DNA from: Lachnospiraceae bacterium
GTDB taxonomy: Bacteria > Bacillota > Clostridia > Lachnospirales > Lachnospiraceae
Direction: 5' to 3'
Length of the DNA stretch: 39,765 nucleotides
Assembly: GCA_017626325.1 (NCBI GenBank)
Contig: JAGAIZ010000011.1
Location: 1-39,765 of the forward strand
The notes beneath the pieces are model-generated. The model did no database searches. It was given only the letters and a program-made list of their open reading frames with translations, and was not told where the DNA came from. This document shows, one piece after another, positions 1 to 6,964 of the stretch (position 1 is the first letter of the stretch; each line of letters starts with the position of its first letter). Position numbers and translations under genes: made by a program.

Positions 1-52
1 ATGCTACTACGAAGATAACAATAGCCAGTAAGATTAATACGACTGAGTTCAC
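1..52 (-). CDS. N-terminus of a membrane protein (partial, possibly carbon starvation protein CstA)
   Basis: The gene runs off the left edge, so only 17 codons are visible. The start is GTG at 52-50, with an AGGAGG box at 61-66 eight bases upstream. The visible residues (MNSVVLILLAIVIFVVA) form one uninterrupted hydrophobic helix with no charged lead, as at the start of a polytopic membrane protein. The pattern resembles the first helix of CstA-type peptide/pyruvate transporters of Clostridia, but 17 residues cannot prove this. The gene lies 69 bases downstream of the unknown 192-aa gene on the same strand, and no terminator is visible between them, so co-transcription is likely. Confidence 0.45.
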   Translation of the reverse strand, partial: MNSVVLILLAIVIFVVA

Positions 53-121
53 ACTAATTCCCTCCTATTTTGTATATTTCTTTAGTGTAACTTGTTCTTA
101 TATGAAATAGATTGCTCTATT

Positions 122-700
122 CTATAAGCGTGTCTGCTCTTCCATGATTTGTTTGAAACCAGGCTTTCCTTCCTTTACGTCTTTATAATTAGCGGTGTAA
201 AGCTTGACGGATTTGCGCCCCACATAATTGGTATAGACCTGTTCGTCTTCCATCGTGGCGCAAACGATATGAGCCTGGGAAAAGCCTCTCATATTAAACC
301 GATACCCTTTTTCATACTTGAAATGCTTAACAGCCTTCTTCATCTCCCCGGATAAAGGCTTCTCAGCAATGATACTGACGGTTAAATAGCTGTACATATG
401 TCCGGCTGCAGGCAACTCTTCTCCTTTACGGACAAGTACCGGCTCCATATAGTCTTTTACCAGCGCGTAAGCTTCTTCAATTAACGCTTGGTCAACTTCT
501 TTGGTCTCTATAAAAAGGATATGCTCGTAACTGTCAGAGGACCACATATTTGCTTCCCTGACTAAAATATATTTCTCTACATGCGAAAAAAAGTATCCAT
601 ACGCAGGATACTCTTTACCATGAATGACATATGGCTGATAGATATCAAAGGTCCCTGAGTATTTCCGCAACAGTTGATCCAGATAATCAGCAGTTCTCAT
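122..700 (-). CDS. Conserved-looking hypothetical protein, 192 aa
   Basis: I do not recognise this family. It is a soluble mixed alpha/beta protein with no signal peptide or membrane helix. Aromatic residues are frequent (many Tyr and Phe), especially around residues 20-60 and 125-175, and there are no obvious catalytic Cys/His clusters or nucleotide-binding loops. The ATG at 700 follows an AAGGGG box, which supports this start. It is transcribed toward the partial membrane-protein gene at the left edge and is separated from the pseudouridine synthase behind it by 163 AT-rich bases, so it is probably first in a short operon. A regulatory or accessory role for the membrane protein is only a guess from position. 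Confidence 0.7.
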   Translation of the reverse strand: MRTADYLDQLLRKYSGTFDIYQPYVIHGKEYPAYGYFFSHVEKYILVREANMWSSDSYEHILFIETKEVDQALIEEAYALVKDYMEPVLVRKGEELPAAGHMYSYLTVSIIAEKPLSGEMKKAVKHFKYEKGYRFNMRGFSQAHIVCATMEDEQVYTNYVGRKSVKLYTANYKDVKEGKPGFKQIMEEQTRL

Positions 701-753
701 TCTAATACCCCTTCGTATTATTTAAGCTTATCTATATTAATTTTCAGATATCC

Positions 754-782
754 ATATAACTTTATCACATTAAAGTCTTCAA
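754..782 (-). promoter_or_regulatory. Weak candidate promoter for the 192-aa gene
   Basis: Within the AT-rich gap 701-863, the minus strand has a TTGAAG box (777-782) and a TTATAT box (754-759) separated by 17 bases, upstream of the ribosome binding site of the 192-aa gene. Both boxes match the sigma-A consensus only partly. The rest of the gap is AT-rich DNA in which I see no gene or strong hairpin. Confidence 0.3.
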
Positions 783-863
783 TTCAATATTAAATTTATA
801 TTTTTTTAATGTTCTCTTAATATTTTTGTTATCATCATTTCCTGTACTGTCAGAATAGTCTGG

Positions 864-1778
864 CTACGGTTCCATAATCTGCAGCAGATGTTCAAAATAT
901 GCGGGAAGCGGCGCCGAGATTTCCATATACTCTCCTGTCCGGGGATGCAGGAATCCGATCACCATGGCATGAAGCGTCTGACCGCACAGATGATATGGCG
1001 ATTTGCGCGTCCCATATACCTCGTCACCCAATAGCGGATGTCCAATGCTCGTCATATGCACTCTGATCTGATGGGTACGTCCGGTTTCCAACTGACATTC
1101 TATATAAGTATATTCCCCGAAACGTTTCAGCACTTTATAATGCGTTACCGCCTGCTTCCCATTTCGCTCATTGATTGCCATTTTTCTGCGGTTTAAGGGA
1201 TCTCTTCCTATGGCGGCCGCAATCGTCCCTTCCTCCGCCGCAACGACACCGTGTACAATAGCCCGGTATTTCCGGGTAATCGTGTGCTCTTTGAGTTGTT
1301 CTGCAATATGGTTATGCGCAAGATCGTTTTTGCAGATGATCAGAGAACCGGTAGTATCCTTGTCGATGCGGTGCACGATGCCGGGACGCAGAACGCCGTT
1401 GATACCGGATAAATTGTCTTTACAATGATACATGACCGCATTGACAAGCGTACCGCTGTAGTGTCCGGGCGCGGGATGGACTACCATATTCTTGGGCTTA
1501 TCCACAATCAGCAGATCGTCGTCTTCATACAGAATCGATAAAGGGATATTTTCAGCCTCAATTGCAGGCTGGGCGGCTTCGGGAATCTGAAAGATGATCT
1601 CGTCATCCACCTTCAGCCTGTAGCTTGCCTTCTGCGGTTTGTTATTGACGAATACTTCGTTGTTTTTGATGCATTTCTGGATATAGGAGCGGGACAGTTC
1701 CGCAATCGCGCCGCTCATCCATTTATCGAGCCGCTCGTCATCCTCGTCTAACCCAATCTGGTAAGTAAATTGTTCCAT
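864..1778 (-). CDS. RluA-family large-subunit rRNA pseudouridine synthase (YlyB/RluD-like)
   Basis: Converts specific uridines in structured RNA, most likely 23S rRNA, to pseudouridine in the cytoplasm. The 304-aa protein has an N-terminal S4 RNA-binding domain (about residues 15-65, with SYIQKCIKNNEVFVNN) and then the RluA catalytic domain. The catalytic Asp is D139 in HRIDKDTTG, and the usual ETGRTHQIRVH motif follows near residue 230. Length and domain order match RluD/YlyB. It lies just downstream of lspA, the same pairing as lspA-ylyB in Bacillus subtilis, and is the last gene of the aroB-lspA run. The exact target uridines cannot be told from the sequence, because RluA paralogues are similar. 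Confidence 0.93.
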   Translation of the reverse strand: MEQFTYQIGLDEDDERLDKWMSGAIAELSRSYIQKCIKNNEVFVNNKPQKASYRLKVDDEIIFQIPEAAQPAIEAENIPLSILYEDDDLLIVDKPKNMVVHPAPGHYSGTLVNAVMYHCKDNLSGINGVLRPGIVHRIDKDTTGSLIICKNDLAHNHIAEQLKEHTITRKYRAIVHGVVAAEEGTIAAAIGRDPLNRRKMAINERNGKQAVTHYKVLKRFGEYTYIECQLETGRTHQIRVHMTSIGHPLLGDEVYGTRKSPYHLCGQTLHAMVIGFLHPRTGEYMEISAPLPAYFEHLLQIMEP

Positions 1779-1804
1779 AACGCAAGAAGCTCCGTTTCCG
1801 TTCC

Positions 1805-2332
1805 CTATTTAATCTCGCGGTAATGATTCTGCTTGAAGCTGATAAAGTTTAAATCTTTTTCTTTGTAATAAAACAATAAAAGAAGGATCAGTACCAAAGC
1901 GGAAACCGAGATATAAATATCCGCCACGTTAAAAATAGGAAAATTGATCAATACAAAATAAATAAAATCTACCACATAATCGTAGCGGATCCGGTCGATC
2001 ACATTGCCGATCGCTCCTGCCGCGATCAGGCTTAACAAAAGATGCAGAATCGTATATTTACGATCATCAGGCGTTTTCCATAAAACGTATGCGATGACGC
2101 CAAGGATGACCATCGCCACAAAGATGAAGAATACTTTCTGGTTCTGCAGCATTCCGAAAGCGGCGCCCTTGTTTTCCAGATAATTCAGTTCCAGAACGCC
2201 GCTTATAATATTAAATGCCGCTTTATCTTTCAGATGGATAACTGCCAGGTATTTGGTGTATTGGTCAAGCAGAACCAGCAAAATGATACTGAACAGATCC
2301 AATAACAAAAACAGCTTTTTTTTCAGACTCAT
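1805..2332 (-). CDS. lspA: Lipoprotein signal peptidase (signal peptidase II)
   Basis: Membrane aspartyl protease that cuts the signal peptide of prolipoproteins before the lipidated Cys. The 175-aa form starts at the ATG at 2332, preceded by AAAGGA at 8 bases. The longer open frame (to 2398) overlaps aroB by about 60 bases and has no ribosome binding site, so I reject it. There are four hydrophobic segments. The two catalytic Asp residues are D113 in GNVIDR and D138 in FNVADI, and the conserved NKGAAFG motif is near residue 54. It starts 4 bases after the aroB stop, so the two are surely co-transcribed. A substrate is visible nearby: the Dac protein at 6965-7972 has a lipobox. Confidence 0.95.
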   Translation of the reverse strand: MSLKKKLFLLLDLFSIILLVLLDQYTKYLAVIHLKDKAAFNIISGVLELNYLENKGAAFGMLQNQKVFFIFVAMVILGVIAYVLWKTPDDRKYTILHLLLSLIAAGAIGNVIDRIRYDYVVDFIYFVLINFPIFNVADIYISVSALVLILLLLFYYKEKDLNFISFKQNHYREIK

Positions 2333-2336
2333 ACGT

Positions 2337-3446
2337 TTATTCCTTTGCATCCTCGTCGCTGAAATAGATTTCTCTGATTGCGTCAAGGATTTCTTCATCT
2401 GTTATGGTTTTATCAATTACGGCTTTGCCGACTTTCTTTAGCAATACGAATTTTATCTGCCCTGCTTCCATTTTTTTGTCGGATTTCATCAGCGTCAGTA
2501 TTTTATCCGGTTCAATATTGTCAATGCTGATCGGAAGGTTGAAAGGGACAAACATATCGCGCACTTCATAATATTCGTCCATGGACAGCCAGTTATGTTT
2601 CCAGGAAATATAAGCGGCGGCTACCATACCAAGCGCGATACATTCTCCGTGCAGCATCTCGAAATTCATATACTTTTCAATTGCGTGGCCGATTGTGTGG
2701 CCGAAATTCAGAAGGGCGCGATCCCCCTTTTCGGTGGGATCCTTCTCCACCACCAGTTTCTTTACCGTACAGCTTCTGATCACCATTTCTTCTAAGATTT
2801 CGGGATTGCGGTCGTGAATCTCATACATATTTTCCAGAAGCCATTCATAGAATCCGGCGTCTTTGATGAGTCCGTGCTTCATGACCTCCGCAAATCCCGC
2901 ATAGAACTGTCTCTCATCCAGTTCCTTCAGAACTGAGATATTCATATAGACTAATTTAGGCATGTAGAAAGCGCCGACCATATTCTTATACCCGTCGAAA
3001 TCAACGCCTGTCTTACCGCCGATGCTGCTGTCAGACTGCGCGATCAGAGTGGTGGGAATCTGGATGAAATCGATTCCGCGCAGATAGGTTGCCGCCGCAA
3101 AGCCTGTGATATCGCCTACCACGCCGCCGCCAAGCGCTAGCAGCAGATCCTTACGGTCAAATTTCTCTTCGATCAGTGTTTTATAGATTTCCCTGACCGT
3201 ATCCAGCGTTTTACTGCTCTCTCCTGCGGGAAAAGAATAAAGAATTACTTTTTTGCAGTTCCCTTCCAGAATATGCAAAACTGTCTCTCCGAATAATTTC
3301 TCCGTATTGGAATCCGCAATAATTGCAATTCTCCTGTTTGCCGCATCAAACGCCTGCAGCTCGTCTAAGAGCAGATCAAAATCCCTGGTATATACAATGT
3401 CATAACAGGGCTTCTTTTCATAATTAATTGTCATTCTGGTCGCCAT
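2337..3446 (-). CDS. aroB: 3-dehydroquinate synthase
   Basis: Second step of the shikimate pathway: converts DAHP to 3-dehydroquinate using bound NAD+ and a divalent metal. The 369-aa form starts at the ATG at 3446, which has AAAGGA 9 bases upstream; the extra 30 residues in the longest frame lack a binding site. The NAD-binding GGGVVGD loop is near residue 107, followed by PTTLIAQSDSSIGGKTGVD. Metal ligands are E187 (FAEVMKHG) and the His residues in FGHTIGHAIE and LHGEC. It sits between a terminator after sepF and the tightly coupled lspA, so it probably heads the aroB-lspA-pseudouridine synthase unit. An aromatic biosynthesis gene here has no clear functional link with its neighbours. Confidence 0.96.
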   Translation of the reverse strand: MATRMTINYEKKPCYDIVYTRDFDLLLDELQAFDAANRRIAIIADSNTEKLFGETVLHILEGNCKKVILYSFPAGESSKTLDTVREIYKTLIEEKFDRKDLLLALGGGVVGDITGFAAATYLRGIDFIQIPTTLIAQSDSSIGGKTGVDFDGYKNMVGAFYMPKLVYMNISVLKELDERQFYAGFAEVMKHGLIKDAGFYEWLLENMYEIHDRNPEILEEMVIRSCTVKKLVVEKDPTEKGDRALLNFGHTIGHAIEKYMNFEMLHGECIALGMVAAAYISWKHNWLSMDEYYEVRDMFVPFNLPISIDNIEPDKILTLMKSDKKMEAGQIKFVLLKKVGKAVIDKTITDEEILDAIREIYFSDEDAKE

Positions 3447-3492
3447 ATGGTTTATTCCTTTCGAATTTATCTTATTATGTGATGATAGATGA

Positions 3493-3526
3493 TATAAGAA
3501 ACTTCCTGGCATAACTGTCAGGAAGT
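3493..3526 (-). terminator. Rho-independent terminator after sepF
   Basis: An 11-bp stem (3501-3511 with 3516-3526, one G-T wobble) closes on the four-base loop TAAC. On the minus strand it is followed by the T-rich stretch TTTCTTATAT. It lies 40 bases after the sepF stop and before the aroB ribosome binding site, so it should end the HlyD-like/yggS/sepF transcript. Confidence 0.6.
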
Positions 3527-3566
3527 CATAGTACAAAACTGATTTGCATGTCGGTCTGCGTAAAGC

Positions 3567-4064
3567 CTACATACCGTTATTGATCGGTACGTCAAAGGAA
3601 CCGGATAAAATCTCCTGAAAATCACCGGAAATATCTACGCTTGCAGGGGTGATAATGAAAATATAATGAGATATTTTCTGCAGGTTGCCGGAAATCGCGA
3701 AGCAGGAACCCGATGTAAAATCAATAATCCGCTGTGCAATATCTACGTCCAGTCCTTCTAAATTAAGGACGACGGTTCTGTTGGCCAGAAGCGTTTCTGT
3801 GATTTCGCGGGCGTCCTCTACCGTAGTCGGTTTGATCACACATACCTCCATGCCGGTACCGGGCATTTTCTTCGCCTGACGCATGGGCGTTACTTTAGGA
3901 GATGTTTTCTTAACCAGCTTATCATCGTCCGCAGAAAGCTCGTCTTTTACAGGAGACAGCTTCTTAACAGGTTCCGGTTCTTCATCGAAGTAATCGTCGT
4001 CAAAATATTCATCTTCTTCGTCGTTTAATTTCATGGCGCTCAAAAACTTATCCATTACACTCAT
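3567..4064 (-). CDS. sepF: Cell division protein SepF
   Basis: Membrane-associated FtsZ partner that bundles and anchors the Z ring. The 165-aa form starts at the ATG at 4064, seven bases after GGAGGT; the six extra upstream codons lie on that site. Residues 1-13 can form the usual amphipathic membrane-binding helix. A very acidic, flexible linker follows (about residues 14-70, rich in Asp/Glu then Lys/Pro/Ser). The C-terminal SepF domain (about 75-150) contains TVVLNLEGLD and the hydrophobic FTSGSCFAISG stretch used for dimerisation and FtsZ binding. It follows yggS by about 57 bases, matching the ylmE-sepF order of Bacillus. A terminator follows, so it ends its operon. Confidence 0.94.
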   Translation of the reverse strand: MSVMDKFLSAMKLNDEEDEYFDDDYFDEEPEPVKKLSPVKDELSADDDKLVKKTSPKVTPMRQAKKMPGTGMEVCVIKPTTVEDAREITETLLANRTVVLNLEGLDVDIAQRIIDFTSGSCFAISGNLQKISHYIFIITPASVDISGDFQEILSGSFDVPINNGM

Positions 4065-4121
4065 TACTAAGACCTCCGTCAACTAAACTTATTATCGTTT
4101 TGCCATCATAACTTATGTATA

Positions 4122-4817
4122 CTAAACGGTATGATATTGTCTTTCTCCAAAAATACCGGTTCCAACTCTAATGTACGTTGCGCCCTCTGTTATTGCGACT
4201 TCATAGTCGTCGGTCATACCCATAGAAAGCTCTTCCATAGAAACATTATCAATGTTTTTATGTATTATGTCAACATATATTTGTTTTAATTTTGCAAAAT
4301 AAAGCCTGTTTTCTTCTGCTGCTTCGACATATGGCGCTATCGTCATCAGCCCTTTGATGATAATGTTGGGTAATTTGGCAATCTCCTCCACGAGTAAAAC
4401 AGCTTCCTCAGAAGTGGTCCCAAACTTGCTCTCTTCTTCCGCCACGTTGACTTCCACCAGGATGGAAACCGTCACATTTTTCTTTACGGCTTCCTTGCTG
4501 ATCTCTTCCGCAAGCCGCAGGGAATCCACACTGTGAATCAGATATACCTTATCGACAATATATTTCACCTTGTTGCGCTGCAAATGCCCGATCATATGCC
4601 AGCGGATATCTTTGGGCATTTGCTCATATTTATCGACCAGTTCCTGTACTTTGTTCTCGCCGAAATCGCGGCAGCCGTAATCATATGCTTCCATAAGCAT
4701 TTCGACAGGCTTTGTTTTGCTGACCGCGATCAGCCGTACATCCCGGGCGTTTCGTCCGCAGCTTTCGCAGGCGGCGCGCATCTTCTCTTCTACATGCCTG
4801 ATATTATCCTGAATCAT
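4122..4817 (-). CDS. YggS/YlmE-family pyridoxal-phosphate homeostasis protein
   Basis: PLP-binding protein of the YggS/PROSC (PLPHP) family, a single-domain fold-type III TIM barrel without known catalytic activity that buffers the PLP pool. The PLP lysine is K34 in IAVSKTKP. Other family signatures are DFGENKVQE, WHMIGHLQRNK, the glycine-rich LSMGMTDDYEVAI and VGTGIFGER near the C-terminus. Its 231 aa is the usual length. The ATG follows GGAGG six bases upstream. It lies between the HlyD-like gene and sepF, corresponding to ylmE beside sepF in Bacillus. Confidence 0.94.
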   Translation of the reverse strand: MIQDNIRHVEEKMRAACESCGRNARDVRLIAVSKTKPVEMLMEAYDYGCRDFGENKVQELVDKYEQMPKDIRWHMIGHLQRNKVKYIVDKVYLIHSVDSLRLAEEISKEAVKKNVTVSILVEVNVAEEESKFGTTSEEAVLLVEEIAKLPNIIIKGLMTIAPYVEAAEENRLYFAKLKQIYVDIIHKNIDNVSMEELSMGMTDDYEVAITEGATYIRVGTGIFGERQYHTV

Positions 4818-4874
4818 ATTAATCCTCCATGTCAGAGCAATTTTTCAATCTAGCCCCATTCTAAAAATCGGTAT

Positions 4875-6269
4875 TTATTGATAAATAAATTCATTATCGT
4901 CTACGGTCGATGCATCTAACACGATATAGTCATATACGTTCAAACCATACATGGTATTGGACTTGACGATTGCATATTCCTCATTCTGATAAAGAATAAT
5001 GATCTGCTTGAAATCTGCATAGCCTTTATTGATATTGTATACGCCAATCAGGGAGCCTGTCTTACTGATTGCGTATTTCTCAGTAGATTCCGGCTTGATA
5101 ATATAATTACCGGCGCGCAGAACCGTATCGTCAAGATAGTATTCTGTCTCCGTCTCCTGATAGATCGTAGTCTCTACAAATTCCGTGACGGCGTTGCCGT
5201 CTTCGTTATAGGTCTCGAGGAGTACGCCGTAGTTGCCGCTGTTACCGCCCTGCGTTACATATTCCTTGGGTACGATAAAGAACTCTTTTTCCACAATGGA
5301 GGAATTGGGAATCTTAAGTCCCTTTTCTTCATCCAGCAGCAGTTCAATATCAATAAAGCGATCCGTACAGAAGGTGATCATGGAATTGGTAAAGGAAAGC
5401 GATACAAACGTATCTCCCTCCTCATTGGTGTATGATTCCACTGCGCCCCATGCCGTATATTGGTTCTTCAGAAACTTAACCTCTATATATTCTTCTTCCA
5501 CCAGTTGTGCCGCGGTATCCTCGTCCACCTGAATGACGATCGACCAGTCTTCATTCGTGGAAAGCTTATAAACGGGATCTCCTCTGGCAATGAGCTGGTT
5601 GTTGACAAAGTGATTTTTCTCATAATTTTCCTGATTAAAAAGCTCGGCCGTCATATCCTGTAAGGTGAGGTCTTCATAGCCGTCGGTGGAATAAATCACA
5701 ATTCCGCTTTTAGCAGCATAACAGGATGTTATCAGGGAAGTGGCGGAGGCATTATTTACCGCATCTACATTCTCAAGCATATTATAATTGGCAAGCTTTA
5801 ACACCGTGCCCTCCACGTTGTATTTGAAGTTATAGACATCAGAAAACGCAGTCTGGTCAAAACCGTTGGTGAAAGATGTAATTTCTGTCTTTAATTCGGA
5901 CAGATCCGCGTCGGACAGAGAGTTCTCGCCGCTCTCATTCGCCTGGATATAGTCAGAAAGGCGTCCCGTTTCATCGACGGTATAGATCAGGTTTCCGACT
6001 GCCGTACGTTCCCCTTCCCGGGCAAAATAGTTGATATAACCGGCGTCGGTACTGTTCACAATTTCTTCTGTGCGCAGCGCGATTCCCTTATAGATGCTGT
6101 TGGAAGAAAGGGAACCTTCTTTTACGCTGTATCCGACAATATGCTCTGTCTTGAAATACATAACGACACAGATAATAACATAGACAAAAATAGCGGCAAA
6201 AATGAGCATACCGATATTCAAATTGAGCGGCCGCCTGTATTTAGTTATCTTATTCGGGTTATTAGCCAA
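4875..6269 (-). CDS. HlyD-like membrane-anchored envelope protein of unknown role
   Basis: A 464-aa protein with a short basic cytoplasmic lead, one membrane helix (about residues 21-42) and a long extracytoplasmic part. The region just after the helix (EGSLSSNSIYKGIALRTEE) resembles the first half of a HlyD/biotinyl-lipoyl beta-sandwich, so it is a membrane-fusion-type adaptor by fold. No ABC transporter or outer-membrane partner is nearby. I chose the TTG at 6269 because GGGAG lies 8 bases upstream; the ATG 15 codons earlier has no ribosome binding site. It is the first gene of the unit with yggS and sepF, the position held by ylmD in Bacillus, so an envelope or division role is inferred from position alone. 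Confidence 0.7.
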   Translation of the reverse strand: MANNPNKITKYRRPLNLNIGMLIFAAIFVYVIICVVMYFKTEHIVGYSVKEGSLSSNSIYKGIALRTEEIVNSTDAGYINYFAREGERTAVGNLIYTVDETGRLSDYIQANESGENSLSDADLSELKTEITSFTNGFDQTAFSDVYNFKYNVEGTVLKLANYNMLENVDAVNNASATSLITSCYAAKSGIVIYSTDGYEDLTLQDMTAELFNQENYEKNHFVNNQLIARGDPVYKLSTNEDWSIVIQVDEDTAAQLVEEEYIEVKFLKNQYTAWGAVESYTNEEGDTFVSLSFTNSMITFCTDRFIDIELLLDEEKGLKIPNSSIVEKEFFIVPKEYVTQGGNSGNYGVLLETYNEDGNAVTEFVETTIYQETETEYYLDDTVLRAGNYIIKPESTEKYAISKTGSLIGVYNINKGYADFKQIIILYQNEEYAIVKSNTMYGLNVYDYIVLDASTVDDNEFIYQ

Positions 6270-6296
6270 AACAGATTCTCCCTTGTTACGCTCTGA

Positions 6297-6339
6297 TGAA
6301 AAAATACAAAACAACGAGCAGTCGCGCCGCGAACTGCTC
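6297..6339 (-). terminator. Second hairpin with T-rich tail upstream of the HlyD-like gene
   Basis: A perfect 7-bp stem (6316-6322 with 6333-6339) encloses a GC-rich loop that can pair further inside. On the minus strand it is followed by GTTGTTTTGTATTTTTTC. It lies between the main terminator at 6345-6368 and the TTG start of the HlyD-like gene. It may be a back-up terminator or a leader hairpin attenuating the HlyD-yggS-sepF unit. Confidence 0.4.
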
Positions 6340-6344
6340 TTATG

Positions 6345-6368
6345 TCAAAAACCCCGGAGATTCCGGGG
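6345..6368 (-). terminator. Rho-independent terminator after the small P-loop gene
   Basis: A perfect 6-bp GC stem, CCCCGG at 6352-6357 with CCGGGG at 6363-6368, has the five-base loop AGATT. On the minus strand it is followed by TTTTT. It sits about 80 bases downstream of the stop of the 139-aa P-loop gene and separates that gene from the HlyD-like operon. Confidence 0.75.
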
Positions 6369-6447
6369 CTTTTATAAAATTACATCGTTTATGCCGGTAT
6401 ATGCAGATATTACTTCATTTGCAAAGTATTATGTAAATGCATAAATA

Positions 6448-6867
6448 TTATAATGAAATAATTACCTTTGATTTCACATCTTCAGGCAGCTCGCTCTCGT
6501 CCAAAGAAACGCTCAAAACAAAATTTACGTGGAATTTATCGCTGATCTCATCAAGCTTGGCAATCGTAGCGCTGATGTCAGATTCTTCCAGACAGGCAAT
6601 CTTCAGAAAGCTGTCAAAATACATCTGCTGTAAATCGTGATCCTGTGAGATAATGCCGCTGATAAAACCCACAAATTCGTCGCTGTTTGTTATCAGATAA
6701 TCAGAAACATTAATCAAACGAATCTTGTTGTTTAACTCGAACATATGCTTCGTACTCTTGTCCAGATATACTACATTTCCCTGTGCGTCTTTTATCTCGG
6801 TATTTACTTTATCCAACAACTGTTTGGTCTTTCCTTTTCCCTTTTTACCTGCAATTAATTGAACCAT
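6448..6867 (-). CDS. Small P-loop NTPase-like protein of unknown function, 139 aa
   Basis: The N-terminus carries a clear Walker A motif, GKKGKGKT at residues 7-14, directly after a short hydrophobic strand as in P-loop NTPases. A second strand, NVVYLD (residues 31-36), and a third near the C-terminus (NFVLSVSLDE) fit a minimal alpha/beta P-loop core. I see no Walker B acid followed by a catalytic Glu, nor any helicase or GTPase signatures, so it may bind nucleotide without hydrolysing it well. Proteins of this kind in Clostridia are sometimes labelled PilT-like, but pilus genes are absent here. It is monocistronic, with a TATAAT promoter upstream and a strong terminator downstream. The ATG follows GGAGGG. 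Confidence 0.75.
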   Translation of the reverse strand: MVQLIAGKKGKGKTKQLLDKVNTEIKDAQGNVVYLDKSTKHMFELNNKIRLINVSDYLITNSDEFVGFISGIISQDHDLQQMYFDSFLKIACLEESDISATIAKLDEISDKFHVNFVLSVSLDESELPEDVKSKVIISL

Positions 6868-6925
6868 GGCGATACCCTCCTAAAGTAAAATATAATATAG
6901 TCAATGCAATACTTCATTTAAATTT

Positions 6926-6954
6926 ATTATAAGGGAAGTTCCCCAAAAAAACAA
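6926..6954 (-). promoter_or_regulatory. Promoter of the small P-loop gene with a small palindrome in the spacer
   Basis: On the minus strand there is a TTGTTT box (6949-6954), a 17-base spacer and a perfect TATAAT (6926-6931), about 60 bases upstream of the 139-aa gene. The spacer holds the hyphenated palindrome GGGAA-N-TTCCC, which could be an operator. The -35 box matches consensus in only three positions. Confidence 0.45.
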
Positions 6955-6964
6955 CTAGAAAAGT

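Noticed and set aside
2333-2398. Longer N-terminus for LspA
   Set aside because: It overlaps the aroB coding end and lacks a ribosome binding site, whereas the ATG at 2332 has a well-placed AAAGGA.
6343-6348. Perfect TTGACA on the minus strand just after the P-loop gene terminator
   Set aside because: The region 17 bases downstream is GC-rich (part of the second hairpin) and has no -10-like hexamer, so I do not call it a promoter.
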